DNA of 64,000 nt from Moraxella osloensis (lineage in GTDB: Bacteria > Pseudomonadota > Gammaproteobacteria > Pseudomonadales > Moraxellaceae). Below the pieces are notes generated by a model. It made no database searches. It saw nothing but the letters and a program-made list of their open reading frames with translations, and was not told the origin of the DNA. The translations under genes were made by a program, and so were the position numbers. Shown here piece after piece: positions 1 to 9,609 of this stretch; positions within the stretch are counted from its first letter, which is position 1; each line of letters opens with the position of its first letter. Location: NCBI RefSeq assembly GCF_001553955.1, contig NZ_CP014234.1, positions 310,001 to 374,000 on the forward strand, given 5' to 3'.

Positions 1-2348
1 AAGAAGAACCAAGTATCTAACACAGAATCAGGGTTCAGTGAAACAGAAGTAATGCCTTGTTCCATTAACCACATGGCTAGGTCTGGATGGTCAGAAGGAC
101 CTTGTCCACAGATACCGATATACTTGCCTTGTGCGTTACAGGCATCGATAGCCATTTTGAGTAGTTTTTTAACCGCTGGGTCACGTTCATCGAATGATTG
201 AGATACGATACCCGAATCACGGTCAAGACCAAGGGTTAACTGGGTTAAATCGTTTGAGCCGATTGAGAAACCATCGAAGTATTGTAAAAACTCTTCTGCC
301 AATAAGGCATTGGTCGGCAATTCACACATCATAATGACGCGTAAACCGTTTTCACCACGTTTAAGACCATTTTTCTCAAGCAGTTCTAGTACCTTACGCG
401 CTTCTTCTGTCGTACGTACGAATGGAATCATGATTTCAACGTTGGTTAAGCCCATTTCATCACGAACGCGTTTTAATGCACGACATTCTAATTCAAAGCA
501 GTCACGGAAGTTTTCTGATACGTAACGGCTTGCACCACGGAAACCGAGCATTGGGTTTTCTTCAGAGGGCTCGTATAGTTTACCGCCGATTAAGTTTGCA
601 TATTCATTCGATTTAAAGTCAGACATACGTACGATAACTTTCTTATCTTTAAATGCGACGGCTAGGGTTGAAATACCTTCAACCAATTTATCAACGTAGA
701 AATCAATCGGTGAAGCATAACCTGCCATGCGCTCTTGAATCGCTTGTACGATTTCGCGTGGTAGGGTGTTCATGTTAAGTAGTGCTTTTGGATGCACACC
801 AATCATACGGTTGATGATGAATTCTAACCGCGCCAGACCCACCCCTTCATTAGGGATTTGGGCAAATCCAAAGGCGCGGTCAGGGTTACCGACGTTCATC
901 ATAATTTTAAATGCCAAGTCTGGCATGGACTCAATTGAGTTGTTTTGGATTTCAAAGTCCAATTGACCTTCGTAGATATAACCGGTATCACCTTCTGCAC
1001 AAGATACAGTGACTGCTTGACCATCGGTCAATAGGTCAGTGGCGTTACCACAACCCACGATGGCAGGGACGCCCAATTCACGCGCGATAATTGCCGCGTG
1101 ACAGGTACGACCACCACGGTTAGTGATGATAGCAGCCGCACGTTTCATGACGGGTTCCCAGTCTGGGTCAGTCATATCAGAAACAAGGACGTCACCTGGT
1201 TGTACTTTATCCATTTCATGGATTGAGTTGACCACGCGTACAGTACCTGCGCCGATACGTTGACCAATTGAACGACCTTCACAGATGACATCGCCTTTTT
1301 CTTTAAGGATGTAACGCTCCATGACATTTTGACTTTCACGGCTTTTTACGGTCTCTGGACGCGCTTGCACAATGAATAATTTGTTACTGTCACCATCTTT
1401 TGCCCATTCGATATCCATCGCATGACCATAATGTTTTTCGATGATTAACGCTTGTTTGGCAAGTTCAACCAACTCTTCATTGCTCAGTGAAAATTGGTTG
1501 CGTTCAGCTTTGTCTACTGGGACTATTTTGACTGATTTACCGGCTGAGTGCTCGTCTGCATAAACCATTTTTTGTTGTTTGCTGCCGAGGTTGCGGCGAA
1601 TAACCGCAGGTTTGCCGGCATTTAATAACGCTTTTGAAATGTAAAATTCGTCAGGGTTCACCGCACCTTGCACGACCATTTCACCTAAGCCATAGCTTGC
1701 GGTAATAAATACCACGTCATTAAAACCACTTTCGGTATCAATGGTGAACATCACACCTGAGGTGCCTGTCTCTGAACGTACCATGCGTTGTACCCCAGCT
1801 GATAAGGCAACACCTGCGTGCTCAAAACCTTTGTGAACGCGGTAAGCGATGGCACGGTCATTGTATAAAGAAGCAAAGACTTCTTTAATAGCAATCAAGA
1901 TATTGTCAATACCGCGGATATTGAGGAAAGTTTCTTGTTGACCAGCAAATGAGGCGTCTGGTAAATCTTCGGCAGTCGCTGATGAACGCACCGCAACAGC
2001 GATGTCCTCGCCTTGGCTCATCTCGGCAAAGGCATCACGGATTTCTTGCTCCAAATCTTTAGGCAACTCTTGCTCAATAATCATGTCACGGATTTTTTTG
2101 CCCGTGGCAGTTAAAGCTGCCACATCATCCACATCCAGACCTTGAAGCGCGTCTTTGATTTTGTCTTGAAGACCGGTACCGATTAAGAATTTGTTAAAAG
2201 CTTCAGACGTTGTTGCAAAACCACCTGGTACGCTTACCCCTAAATCCGTTAGGTGACTAATCATTTCACCTAATGAAGCGTTTTTACCGCCTACTTTGTC
2301 AATGTCATTTTTGCCTAACTTGTCGAGTGAGATAACTTGTGCGTTCAA
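1..2348 (-). CDS. ppsA: Phosphoenolpyruvate synthase (partial, C-terminal end outside window)
   Basis: Makes PEP from pyruvate and ATP (AMP and Pi released), the gluconeogenic entry step in the cytoplasm. The minus strand gives one uninterrupted frame of 782 codons. It has the N-terminal ATP-grasp part ([10 protein letters not shown] near the start, [13 protein letters not shown]), the swivelling phosphohistidine segment [15 protein letters not shown] (the His is the phosphorylated residue in the family), and a TIM-barrel C-terminus ending [17 protein letters not shown] at the window edge. The E. coli enzyme is 792 aa, so only about ten residues are missing. The start is TTG at 2348: no other in-frame start lies before the upstream stop, and GGAG sits 8 nt upstream. 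The gene diverges from ppsR, its regulator. Confidence 0.95.
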   Translation of the reverse strand, partial: MNAQVISLDKLGKNDIDKVGGKNASLGEMISHLTDLGVSVPGGFATTSEAFNKFLIGTGLQDKIKDALQGLDVDDVAALTATGKKIRDMIIEQELPKDLEQEIRDAFAEMSQGEDIAVAVRSSATAEDLPDASFAGQQETFLNIRGIDNILIAIKEVFASLYNDRAIAYRVHKGFEHAGVALSAGVQRMVRSETGTSGVMFTIDTESGFNDVVFITASYGLGEMVVQGAVNPDEFYISKALLNAGKPAVIRRNLGSKQQKMVYADEHSAGKSVKIVPVDKAERNQFSLSNEELVELAKQALIIEKHYGHAMDIEWAKDGDSNKLFIVQARPETVKSRESQNVMERYILKEKGDVICEGRSIGQRIGAGTVRVVNSIHEMDKVQPGDVLVSDMTDPDWEPVMKRAAAIITNRGGRTCHAAIIARELGVPAIVGCGNATDLLTDGQAVTVSCAEGDTGYIYEGQLDFEIQNNSIESMPDLAFKIMMNVGNPDRAFGFAQIPNEGVGLARLEFIINRMIGVHPKALLNMNTLPREIVQAIQERMAGYASPIDFYVDKLVEGISTLAVAFKDKKVIVRMSDFKSNEYANLIGGKLYEPSEENPMLGFRGASRYVSENFRDCFELECRALKRVRDEMGLTNVEIMIPFVRTTEEARKVLELLEKNGLKRGENGLRVIMMCELPTNALLAEEFLQYFDGFSIGSNDLTQLTLGLDRDSGIVSQSFDERDPAVKKLLKMAIDACNAQGKYIGICGQGPSDHPDLAMWLMEQGITSVSLNPDSVLDTWFF

Positions 2349-2533
2349 GGTGATAACTCCGTGAAATAAAGATTATTTTGAAAAGATTATAACGGTATTT
2401 CGTAGAAAATTCATCTTAAAAAATCATTTTCTAGCAAAAAATTTATCATTTTAGAAAAACTGTCAGCCATCAACAATTTAACTAAAATTTTGCTTGGATA
2501 TCTTTGAGTTTAAGGGGATAAAAAATGTAGATA

Positions 2534-2560
2534 AGCCATCAATGACAATAACTGATGGCT
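2534..2560. repeat. Inverted repeat (8-bp arms)
   Basis: AGCCATCA at 2534-2541 is the exact reverse complement of TGATGGCT at 2553-2560, with an 11-nt loop. There is no T-tract on either side, so it is more likely an operator or RNA hairpin than a terminator. Confidence 0.4.
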
Positions 2561-2620
2561 AATTAAGCGTCGATTTGTTAGATTAAAGCCTACAAGTCAC
2601 GTATAATAACAAACTCTCGA

Positions 2621-2650
2621 CCTGTAAGACAAACGCCTGTAAGACAAACG
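2621..2650. repeat. Tandem duplication, 2 x 15 bp
   Basis: CCTGTAAGACAAACG is present twice back to back (2621-2635 and 2636-2650) with no mismatch. It lies in the ppsA/ppsR spacer. It could be a recent slippage duplication or a doubled binding site. Confidence 0.8.
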
Positions 2651-2687
2651 ATAGTGTCTGCACTGATAACGACATTAATAAGATGAT

Positions 2688-2712
2688 ATTCACTGCGAAA
2701 GACGCAGTGAAT
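2688..2712. repeat. Perfect 10-bp inverted repeat
   Basis: ATTCACTGCG (2688-2697) and CGCAGTGAAT (2703-2712) pair perfectly around the 5-nt loop AAAGA. A second small hairpin, AATGAGG/CCTCATT (2714-2720 and 2726-2732), follows directly. Neither has a T-tract. They may be regulatory RNA structures in the ppsR leader or protein-binding palindromes. Confidence 0.55.
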
Positions 2713-2743
2713 GAATGAGGTTAACCCTCATTGCCATCTTAAG

Positions 2744-2791
2744 CCAGTGTCAGTTTAAACCAATGTCAGTTTAAACCAATGTCAGTTTAAA
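2744..2791. repeat. Tandem array, 3 x 16 bp upstream of ppsR
   Basis: Units at 2744-2759, 2760-2775 and 2776-2791. The last two are identical (CCAATGTCAGTTTAAA) and the first differs by one base (CCAGTG for CCAATG). The array ends 41 nt before the ppsR start. The period is about one and a half helical turns, and the copy number could vary by slippage. Confidence 0.85.
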
Positions 2792-2832
2792 ATAGTATGC
2801 ACATATCTTGTCATTTTTTTGGATAATTTTTC

Positions 2833-3717
2833 ATGACCATTGAGCAAATCAAAGCCACGATTCAAAATAAAGACGCCTTAAATTTTGCAAATTCGCAGTC
2901 GTTGCGAAGTGTGTTTTTTATCTCCGATGGTACCGCGATTACCTCTGAAACCCTAGGTCGCTCTATTTTAAGCCAATTTCCCAACGTACCATTTGAGACC
3001 CGGGTTATTCCTTATGTTGATACCCTCGATCGCGCCGATGAAGCGGTCAATCAAATCAATCTTGCCCACCAACGTGATGGGGTAAAGCCGCTAGTCTTTG
3101 ATACCATCGTTGACCCTGTGATTCGTGAGCGAATCAACGGTGCAGATGCCTTTAACTTGGATATTTATGAAGGCTTAATCAGTAAAATTGCTGATGAAAT
3201 CAAAGTACAACCTGCACCGCATACCGGTCATGCCCATGGGGATGTCGATTCTGAAAACTATAAATCGCGTATCGATGCGGTGCATTTTGCTTTAGACAAT
3301 GATGATGGCGCGCGTACCACCCATTATGATGCGGCAGATATTATTTTGATTGGGGTATCACGTTCGGGCAAAACGCCCACCTGTTTATACCTAGCGTTGC
3401 AATTCGGTATTCGTGCGGCGAATTATCCGTTGACTGAAGATGATTTGTATGAAAATTCGTTGCCCAAAGCGTTAAAGCCTTACCGTGACAAACTGTTTGG
3501 CTTGGTGATTGACGCCGATCGACTGGTAAAAATTCGTAACGAGCGCCGCGCAGGTAGCCGCTATGCAAGTTACCAGCAATGTCAGCAGGAATTACGCGCC
3601 ATTCAAGGTATTTATATTTCTCAGGGGATTCCAAATATTGATGTATCAACAATGTCGATTGAAGAAATCGCGACGCGTATTTTACAGATGACGGGGTTAA
3701 AACGCCGAATTGGTTAA
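2833..3717 (+). CDS. ppsR: PEP synthase regulatory protein (bifunctional kinase/pyrophosphorylase, DUF299)
   Basis: Members of this family switch PEP synthase off by ADP-dependent threonine phosphorylation and on again by Pi-dependent dephosphorylation. The 294-aa protein shows the family's N-terminal VFFISDGTAITSETLGRS segment and a P-loop GVSRSGKT at residues 174-181. It also has the C-terminal segment with paired Arg residues (IRNERRAGSRYAS) and the end ILQMTGLKRRIG. Length is slightly above the usual ~270-280 aa. The start has only a weak GGA-type ribosome site. Facing ppsA across a short spacer, it is clearly placed to regulate that enzyme. Confidence 0.95.
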   Translation: MTIEQIKATIQNKDALNFANSQSLRSVFFISDGTAITSETLGRSILSQFPNVPFETRVIPYVDTLDRADEAVNQINLAHQRDGVKPLVFDTIVDPVIRERINGADAFNLDIYEGLISKIADEIKVQPAPHTGHAHGDVDSENYKSRIDAVHFALDNDDGARTTHYDAADIILIGVSRSGKTPTCLYLALQFGIRAANYPLTEDDLYENSLPKALKPYRDKLFGLVIDADRLVKIRNERRAGSRYASYQQCQQELRAIQGIYISQGIPNIDVSTMSIEEIATRILQMTGLKRRIG

Positions 3718-3802
3718 TTTATCGTATTTTATATTTAATTTAAAAATTTTTTATTCATTATCTTTTTTATTCATTATCAAGGCTTAAAATATGGGAGCTA
3801 AT

Positions 3803-5497
3803 ATGCCAAAAAAACGGATTAATGACAAAGTTACTCAAATTCCCGCTACAAACAATGACAACGAAAATATCTGTGATTCCAATACGCAGTCAATTATTGA
3901 GCCTCAAGAAAATATTATCGAAATTTTGGCACAACCAACCAAAACTGAAATTTCGGATTCTGATAAAAAAGCCAATACCGTCAGTATCAGTGAAGACGAT
4001 GATAAGGTCAAACATTTTGATGATGCATCGGTGCATTTTGATTTAATTAGCCCGCTAGATAACACCCGTATCAATTTAAAGCGTTACAAGCGTCAAGATG
4101 CCGTTAGCCATACCTATGATTATGATGCTATTGTGATTGGCGCAGGACCCGCGGGTGAAGCAGCAGCGATGAAAATCGCCAAATCTGGGCAAAAAGTTGC
4201 CGTGATTGATCCACGCAAACAAGTGGGGGGCAACTGTACACACGTAGGCACGATTCCAAGTAAAGCATTGCGTCAGTCGGTGTTTAATATTATCAGTAAT
4301 CGCCGCGATCCTATCTTAAACCAAGGCATTGACTATCACCAAATCCCACTCAATAAAGTATTAACCAAAGCGCGCGAAGTGGTGCGTAATCAGGTAGAAA
4401 CGCACACCCGTTTTTATGAGCGCAATCAAATTGACTTAATCAATGGCTGGGCAAGTTTTAAAGATACCCATACCATTCATGTTGATATGAGTGATGGTAC
4501 CGAGCAAGACATTACCTTTGAACAAGCCATTATTACTGTGGGTAGCCGTCCTTATCGTCCTGATTTGTTAGATTTTAGCCATCCTCGTGTGTTTGATTCT
4601 GATAAAATCCTGCAAATGGATTATGTGGTACAGCGCATTATTATTTATGGCGCAGGCGTGATTGGCTGTGAGTATGCGTCTATTTTTACCGGTCTTGGCT
4701 ATAAAGTAGATTTGATTAATACCCAAGAGCAGTTGCTTAGCTATTTGGATGATGAGATTTCTGACGCATTGTCGCATGACTTTAGACAATTTGGCGTGTT
4801 AATTCGCAACAAAGAAGAAATCGAACGGCTAGAAACTTATGATGACTGCGTGATTTTATATCTAAAAAGTGGTAAACGCATCAAATCAGATGCCATTTTA
4901 TGGTCAAACGGTCGCTCAGGTAATACCGACAGTCTCAACCTTGCCGCCATCGGACTCACCGCAAACAGCCGGGGTCAACTCAAAGTCAATGAGCATTACC
5001 AAACCGATATCCCAAATATTTATGCAGCAGGGGATGTGATTGGCTGGCCATCGCTTGCATCGGCAGCTTATGACCAAGGACGCTGTGCCGCTGCTTATAT
5101 GGTGGGCGATGAAAATGCACAACCTGTTCGCAGTGTGCCAACGGGTATTTATACCATTCCTGAAATTTCAAGTATTGGTAAAAACGAACAAGAATTAACG
5201 GCCGAAAAAGTGCCGTATGAAGTCGGGCAAGCCTTCTTCAAACACCTCGCCCGCGCACAAATCATCGGTGAGCGTAGTGGGGTGTTAAAAATACTGTTCC
5301 ATCGTGAAACCTTAGAGATTTTGGGTATCCATTGTTACGGCAATCACGCCTCTGAGATTATTCATATCGGACAAGCCGTGATGGAAAGTAAAGGTGGCAA
5401 TACGCTAGAATATTTTGTCAATACCACCTTTAACTACCCAACGATGGCAGAAGCCTATCGCGTTGCTGCGCTCAATGGTCTTAATCGGGTGTTTTAA
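3803..5497 (+). CDS. sthA: Soluble pyridine nucleotide transhydrogenase with N-terminal extension
   Basis: A flavoprotein that exchanges reducing equivalents between NADPH and NAD+ in the cytoplasm. It shows a FAD site ([19 protein letters not shown]), [16 protein letters not shown], an NAD(P) site ([14 protein letters not shown]), a GD motif ([12 protein letters not shown]) and a C-terminal dimerisation domain. The region around GGNCTH has a single Cys, as in transhydrogenases, rather than the redox Cys pair of lipoamide dehydrogenase or glutathione reductase. The E. coli protein is 466 aa; this one has about 105 extra acidic, low-complexity residues before the FAD domain. I prefer the ATG at 3803, with GGGAG five bases upstream, over the ATG at 3791. 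The stop overlaps the rsmG start. Confidence 0.93.
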   Translation: MPKKRINDKVTQIPATNNDNENICDSNTQSIIEPQENIIEILAQPTKTEISDSDKKANTVSISEDDDKVKHFDDASVHFDLISPLDNTRINLKRYKRQDAVSHTYDYDAIVIGAGPAGEAAAMKIAKSGQKVAVIDPRKQVGGNCTHVGTIPSKALRQSVFNIISNRRDPILNQGIDYHQIPLNKVLTKAREVVRNQVETHTRFYERNQIDLINGWASFKDTHTIHVDMSDGTEQDITFEQAIITVGSRPYRPDLLDFSHPRVFDSDKILQMDYVVQRIIIYGAGVIGCEYASIFTGLGYKVDLINTQEQLLSYLDDEISDALSHDFRQFGVLIRNKEEIERLETYDDCVILYLKSGKRIKSDAILWSNGRSGNTDSLNLAAIGLTANSRGQLKVNEHYQTDIPNIYAAGDVIGWPSLASAAYDQGRCAAAYMVGDENAQPVRSVPTGIYTIPEISSIGKNEQELTAEKVPYEVGQAFFKHLARAQIIGERSGVLKILFHRETLEILGIHCYGNHASEIIHIGQAVMESKGGNTLEYFVNTTFNYPTMAEAYRVAALNGLNRVF

Positions 5498-6144
5498 TGG
5501 CGCAGATTAATGTAAAGCTACAACCCCAGTACGTGAAATTACAACCGCAGTTGCAACAAGCGCTCTCTGAGTTAAAGTTGCAGCTATCGGATGAGCAGCA
5601 ATTACAGCTACTGTACTATCTACAGCAGCTGTTATTTTGGAATAAAGCGTATAATTTGACCGCTATCAAAGATGACCAACAAGCATTAATCAAACATATC
5701 TTTGATAGTTTATCGATTGTGCCATTTTTGCCAGCCGGTGATTTGCTAGATATTGGGACGGGTGCGGGTTTGCCAGCGGTGATAGTTGCCATTTGTCAGC
5801 CACAACGTGCGGTGACAGCGCTCGACAGTAACCAAAAGAAAATTCGCTTTATCAAACAGGTCGGCAGTGAATTGGGGTTAAAAAATCTAACACCGGTTGC
5901 CAGTCGTATTGAAGCGCATGCAGGTAGTTATCAAGTGATTACCTCAAGGGCGTTTGCATCACTGGTGGATTTTGTCACCCATAGTCAAAGCAAATTGGCA
6001 GACAATGGTATCATTTGTGCCATGAAGGGGATTGAACCTATTGATGAGATTCAAGCGCTTCAAAATGAGTGGAAAATTAACACCCAAGTGTTAACCGTAC
6101 CAGAATTGCATGAATCACGCCATTTGATTTATTTGCAAAGATAA
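5497..6144 (+). CDS. rsmG: 16S rRNA (guanine527-N7) methyltransferase
   Basis: Family members methylate N7 of G527 in 16S rRNA using SAM; loss gives low-level streptomycin resistance. The 215-aa protein has the SAM-binding segment LLDIGTGAGLPAVIVAI, the acidic strand end VTALDSNQKKIRFIKQ and the RAFASL motif. The N-terminus is Gln-rich with a repeating VKLQPQ pattern. The start overlaps the sthA stop by one base (TAATG), so translation is coupled. rsmG followed by parA-parB is a classic bacterial gene order, here with sthA in the place often held by mnmG. Confidence 0.95.
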   Translation: MAQINVKLQPQYVKLQPQLQQALSELKLQLSDEQQLQLLYYLQQLLFWNKAYNLTAIKDDQQALIKHIFDSLSIVPFLPAGDLLDIGTGAGLPAVIVAICQPQRAVTALDSNQKKIRFIKQVGSELGLKNLTPVASRIEAHAGSYQVITSRAFASLVDFVTHSQSKLADNGIICAMKGIEPIDEIQALQNEWKINTQVLTVPELHESRHLIYLQR

Positions 6145-6156
6145 ACATCCCATTTT

Positions 6157-6200
6157 AGCCAGTTTTACCGGTATTAGGGTTTGAAAAACTGGCTGTTTTT
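6157..6200 (+). terminator. Possible Rho-independent terminator after rsmG
   Basis: AGCCAGTTTT (6157-6166) pairs with AAAACTGGCT (6185-6194) and GTTTTT follows. The 18-nt loop is long, so strength is uncertain. Confidence 0.5.
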
Positions 6201-6245
6201 GACTACAATTTTCAACCTTTTTATCAACACATTGCGAGACAGTTC

Positions 6246-7046
6246 ATGGATATTTTAGCCATTGCTAATCAAAAAGGTGGGGTGGGCAAAACCACCACCG
6301 CGGTTAATTTGGCAAGTGCACTGGCACATCGCCGCAAAAAAGTTTTACTGATTGATTTGGATGCCCAAGGCAATGCGACTACGGCATCAGGGCTGGATAA
6401 ACGCGAGTTAGAGTACAGCATCGCTGATGTGCTATTAGATGATTTGCCAATCCATGAGGGGATTGTCAAAACCCCGAATGGGTTTGATATTGTCGGTGCC
6501 AACAATGAATTGTCAGGCAGTGATTTGCATTTAAGTCAAAAGCCTGAAAATCATGCGATTTTGTCAAAAGCCATGCAGCAGCTCGCTGATATGCCTGCCA
6601 AAAACGGCCGTGCGACTAAGCCGTATGATTTTATCGTGATTGACTGCGCGCCGAGTTTAAGTTTACTTACCATCAATGCGATGTGTGCCACATCAGGGGT
6701 GATTATTCCGATGCAATGTGAATATTTTGCATTGGAAGGATTGGCGGATTTGTCGCAAACCATTGAGCGTTTGAAGTCGCTAAACCCAAAACTGCACATC
6801 CGCGGTGTGCTAAGAACCATGTTTGACCCGCGCAACACCTTGGCAAATGACGTCTCTATGGAATTGATTGAGCATTTTGGTCCGATTTTATTTAATACCA
6901 TCATTCCCCGTAATATTCGTTTGGCAGAAGCCCCTGCGCACGGCATCCCTGCGCTTGATTACGAGATGAATTCAAAAGGCTCACAAGCGTATATTCGCCT
7001 TGCCAATGAAATTATCAAGCAAAGTCGCCAATTCCAACTTGCCTAA
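6246..7046 (+). CDS. parA: Chromosome-partitioning ATPase ParA (Soj)
   Basis: A Walker-type ATPase that binds the nucleoid non-specifically and moves ParB-parS complexes during origin segregation. The 266-aa protein starts MDILAIANQKGGVGKTTTAV, a deviant Walker A with signature lysine Lys11 and P-loop lysine Lys15. It has LLIDLDAQGNAT (A' motif) and a Walker B-type FIVIDCAPS. The short N-terminus without a DNA-binding HTH is typical of chromosomal ParA. parB follows after 178 bases. Confidence 0.96.
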   Translation: MDILAIANQKGGVGKTTTAVNLASALAHRRKKVLLIDLDAQGNATTASGLDKRELEYSIADVLLDDLPIHEGIVKTPNGFDIVGANNELSGSDLHLSQKPENHAILSKAMQQLADMPAKNGRATKPYDFIVIDCAPSLSLLTINAMCATSGVIIPMQCEYFALEGLADLSQTIERLKSLNPKLHIRGVLRTMFDPRNTLANDVSMELIEHFGPILFNTIIPRNIRLAEAPAHGIPALDYEMNSKGSQAYIRLANEIIKQSRQFQLA

Positions 7047-7071
7047 CTTAAGCTGTTTAGGCACTTTTTTT
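7041..7071 (+). terminator. Possible Rho-independent terminator overlapping the parA stop
   Basis: GCCTAA (7041-7046, containing the parA stop codon) pairs with TTAGGC (7057-7062), followed by ACTTTTTTT. The stem is only 6 bp, so it may attenuate rather than fully stop transcription into parB. Confidence 0.45.
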
Positions 7072-7224
7072 GTTAACTTGTTGGCGAGTGCGCACTGGCA
7101 AAAGCAATGAAAATATTTTTCAAGCTATGGCGAATCTGCTAAAATAGCCAGTTCAAAAATGGCGGCATCGATTTAATTTTTTATCAGTCATTTTTAACTA
7201 TTTAATGGCATTGGGAATTTCGAC

Positions 7225-8373
7225 ATGGTTAAAAAGCGTGGATTGGCATCAAATCGAGGACTTGATGCGTTACTCGGCTCAATCAAAACAGAAAAATTGA
7301 TTACCGGTAATCTAATCGATGCGAGTGTTCGAGCCGCTGTCGATGACGCGAAAAGCGCTGAAAAACTAAATGCCAAGTCAACCGATGATGGACAAAACAT
7401 CTCGGATGATGAATCAGCCGAAGCTAGCGCCACTATAGCTGTAGTCAAAAAATCGCCTACAGTTGCGGTAACCCCCCAACCATTCACCCCAAAACCCGCC
7501 AAAACAGTAACGTCAAATACTCATAACGCATCCATAAATAACGATAACGATAATAATAATATTGCTGGCTTAAATTTGATGCATATCAATGTCGCGTATT
7601 TGCAGCGTGGCAAGTATCAGCCGCGCATTGATTTGGACGAAGATGCCTTGCAAGAGCTGGCAACGTCTATCAAGCAGCATGGCGTGATGCAGCCTATTGT
7701 GATTCGACCTTTAGCCAAAGTATTGCCCAATTCCCCGATTACCCATGAAATTATTGCGGGTGAACGTCGCTGGCGTGCGGCGCAAATTGCGGGTCTAACC
7801 CATATACCCGCTATCATGCGCCCCATGTCAGACGACTTGGCAATCGCTTTGGCTTTGATTGAAAACATCCAACGGGAAGATTTGAGCGTCATGGAACAGG
7901 CTGCCGCATTGCAGCGTTTTCATGATGAGTTCGGCATGAGCCATTCGCAAATTGCGGATGTGGTGGGTAAGGCGAGAACAACGGTTTCTAATTTGCTGCG
8001 TTTGAACCAATTACATGACGATGTCAAACAGGCGTTAAATGAAGGGCAGATGGACATGGGGCATGCCAGGGCATTATTGGCGCTGTCACCCAAACAGCAG
8101 CCGGTTATTGCCAAAAAAATTATACAGGGACAATTGACCGTTCGTCAGACTGAAGCCTTAGTCAAAGACATTTTAAATCCAAAAGCACCGACACAAAGCC
8201 AAGAAATTGATTATGATAGGCTGCGACTGAACCAACATCTCTCTGAACAACTCGGTGCCGTGGTAAAAATCAAAGGCTCCTCAAAAGGCAAGGGCAGTAT
8301 TGAGATATTTTTTCACAACGAAGAGGAATTACAAGCTTTGATTGTGCAGTTCCAGTCGCAACTTGAGCATTAA
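7225..8373 (+). CDS. parB: Chromosome-partitioning protein ParB (Spo0J)
   Basis: A CTP-dependent DNA clamp that loads at parS and spreads to form the segregation complex. The 382-aa protein has an N-terminal tail (KKRGLASNRGLDALLG), a variable low-complexity linker (residues ~35-120, including a run of Asn/Asp) and the ParB/Srx CTPase fold with HEIIAGERRWRAAQIAG (GERRxRA box). An HTH follows (MSHSQIADVVGKARTTVSNLLRL), then the C-terminal dimer domain. No 16-bp parS consensus palindrome was noticed nearby. The linker is longer than usual. Confidence 0.95.
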   Translation: MVKKRGLASNRGLDALLGSIKTEKLITGNLIDASVRAAVDDAKSAEKLNAKSTDDGQNISDDESAEASATIAVVKKSPTVAVTPQPFTPKPAKTVTSNTHNASINNDNDNNNIAGLNLMHINVAYLQRGKYQPRIDLDEDALQELATSIKQHGVMQPIVIRPLAKVLPNSPITHEIIAGERRWRAAQIAGLTHIPAIMRPMSDDLAIALALIENIQREDLSVMEQAAALQRFHDEFGMSHSQIADVVGKARTTVSNLLRLNQLHDDVKQALNEGQMDMGHARALLALSPKQQPVIAKKIIQGQLTVRQTEALVKDILNPKAPTQSQEIDYDRLRLNQHLSEQLGAVVKIKGSSKGKGSIEIFFHNEEELQALIVQFQSQLEH

Positions 8374-8436
8374 TCTTGCGCATTAGATTAGTTTTCTCAA
8401 TTTATTAGTCATTGACAGGCAAAGGCAGTATAACGG

Positions 8437-9060
8437 ATGTGGGAATTAGTTAAAGCAGGCGGTTGGTTGATGTGGCCCATTGTCCTATGTTCGATTTTGA
8501 TGTTGATTATCATCATTGAGCGCGCGATAAAACTTAAAGCCAGTACAGTGATACCCGCCCATCTGCGTGAACAATTGATGCAGCGGCTGATTGAGCAGGG
8601 CGATATTGATCGTGAATCGCTTGAGAATGTCAAACTCAATTCGCCTTTGGGTGATATCCTCGCTTCTGGACTCATGAATCGCCAGCATGGGATTGATTCA
8701 ATGACCATGCATATGGAAAACCGCGCCAGTATCGCCATTCACCAATTAGAAAAACATATCAACATGTTGGGCACCATCGGTGCTATCGCGCCATTGCTGG
8801 GGCTTTTAGGTACTGTACTGGGGATTATTTCATCATTCTTAGCCATTACTGAAGGCGCAATGCAAGATCCGACCATGCTGGCAGCTGGCGTATCGCAAGC
8901 GCTGATTACCACAGCAGGGGGCATGCTGGTTGCGATACCTGCAGTGATGGCGTACCGTATTTTTCAGCGCCGTATCATTGATATCAATGCCGCGTTTGAA
9001 CAAGAAGCGGGTTTGATGATGCAAGAATTACTGGACAATGGTCTAATCACGCCTCGTTAA
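8437..9060 (+). CDS. exbB: MotA/TolQ/ExbB proton-channel family protein
   Basis: An inner-membrane subunit of a proton-driven energiser. The 207-aa protein has TM1 near the N-terminus (GGWLMWPIVLCSILMLIIII), a cytoplasmic stretch, and two further TM segments around 115-140 and 155-180 (TIGAIAPLLGLLGTVLG, ALITTAGGMLVAIPAV), the usual three-TM ExbB/TolQ plan. exbD follows after 30 bases. The position ahead of msbA-lpxK-kdsB matches the exbB-exbD-lpxK order of pseudomonads, so the partner may be an envelope process rather than TonB alone. The substrate is not shown by sequence. Confidence 0.88.
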   Translation: MWELVKAGGWLMWPIVLCSILMLIIIIERAIKLKASTVIPAHLREQLMQRLIEQGDIDRESLENVKLNSPLGDILASGLMNRQHGIDSMTMHMENRASIAIHQLEKHINMLGTIGAIAPLLGLLGTVLGIISSFLAITEGAMQDPTMLAAGVSQALITTAGGMLVAIPAVMAYRIFQRRIIDINAAFEQEAGLMMQELLDNGLITPR

Positions 9061-9090
9061 GGGTGTATAGCTGTGTAAAAGAGTCAACTC

Positions 9091-9546
9091 ATGCGATTTC
9101 GTAAACCCACGGTCGAACCCTTAGAAATCAATCTGACTCCAATGATTGATTGCTTGCTGTTTTTGATTGTTTTTCTACTGCTGTCGACCACCTTTAACCA
9201 TTTTAGTAAACTCAATATCATTTTGCCGCAAGCAGAGGGCGTACCGATTACCGAGAAAAGCAAACGCATTGAAATCGCGGTGCAAAAAGATGGTAGCTAT
9301 TTGGTCAATGGCATTGCTTTATCTGGTAATGGCGAAGCTGAATTGAAGGCGATGATCCGCCAAGAAGCAGGTGAAGACCGAAAGCAGCTATTTGTTATCT
9401 CCGCCGATGCCGATGCCAGTCACCAATCTGTGGTTAAAGTGATGGACATAGCGGGTAAAATGGGCTTTATGAATTTAAATATCAGTACCGTGATACCCGC
9501 CACTTCGCTCGATAGTAATATTGCCCCAGCGCCAAATGCCAAATAA
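9091..9546 (+). CDS. exbD: ExbD/TolR biopolymer transport protein
   Basis: The partner of the preceding channel protein. The 151-aa protein has one N-terminal TM helix containing the family's proton-carrying Asp (LTPMIDCLLFLIVFLLLS) after a short cytoplasmic tail. A periplasmic domain of about 110 aa follows (VPITEKSKRIEIAV, LFVISADADASHQSVVKVMD). Length is normal for ExbD. It belongs to the exbB-exbD-msbA-lpxK-kdsB transcription unit. Confidence 0.9.
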   Translation: MRFRKPTVEPLEINLTPMIDCLLFLIVFLLLSTTFNHFSKLNIILPQAEGVPITEKSKRIEIAVQKDGSYLVNGIALSGNGEAELKAMIRQEAGEDRKQLFVISADADASHQSVVKVMDIAGKMGFMNLNISTVIPATSLDSNIAPAPNAK

Positions 9547-9609
9547 TTTTTATTGTTCAATTTACTGATACAATAGCTGTTAAGTCCTTCTTTTATATAT
9601 TGAGATGCC

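Larger units (their letters stand above)
2349..2832. other. Divergent ppsA/ppsR regulatory spacer
   Basis: This 484-base spacer has no credible ORF. It must hold both divergent promoters. The ppsA-proximal half is AT-rich. The ppsR-proximal half carries two tandem-repeat blocks and several inverted repeats, listed separately. No -35/-10 pair stood out clearly enough to assign. Confidence 0.6.

Noticed and set aside
4735-4744. Another copy of the dispersed word in sthA (GCTTAGCTAT)
   Set aside because: One base is missing from the core and the sequence is explained by a conserved protein segment (LLSYLD).
6246-8373. parS site near parAB
   Set aside because: No copy of the 16-bp palindromic consensus was noticed in this region; sites may lie elsewhere.
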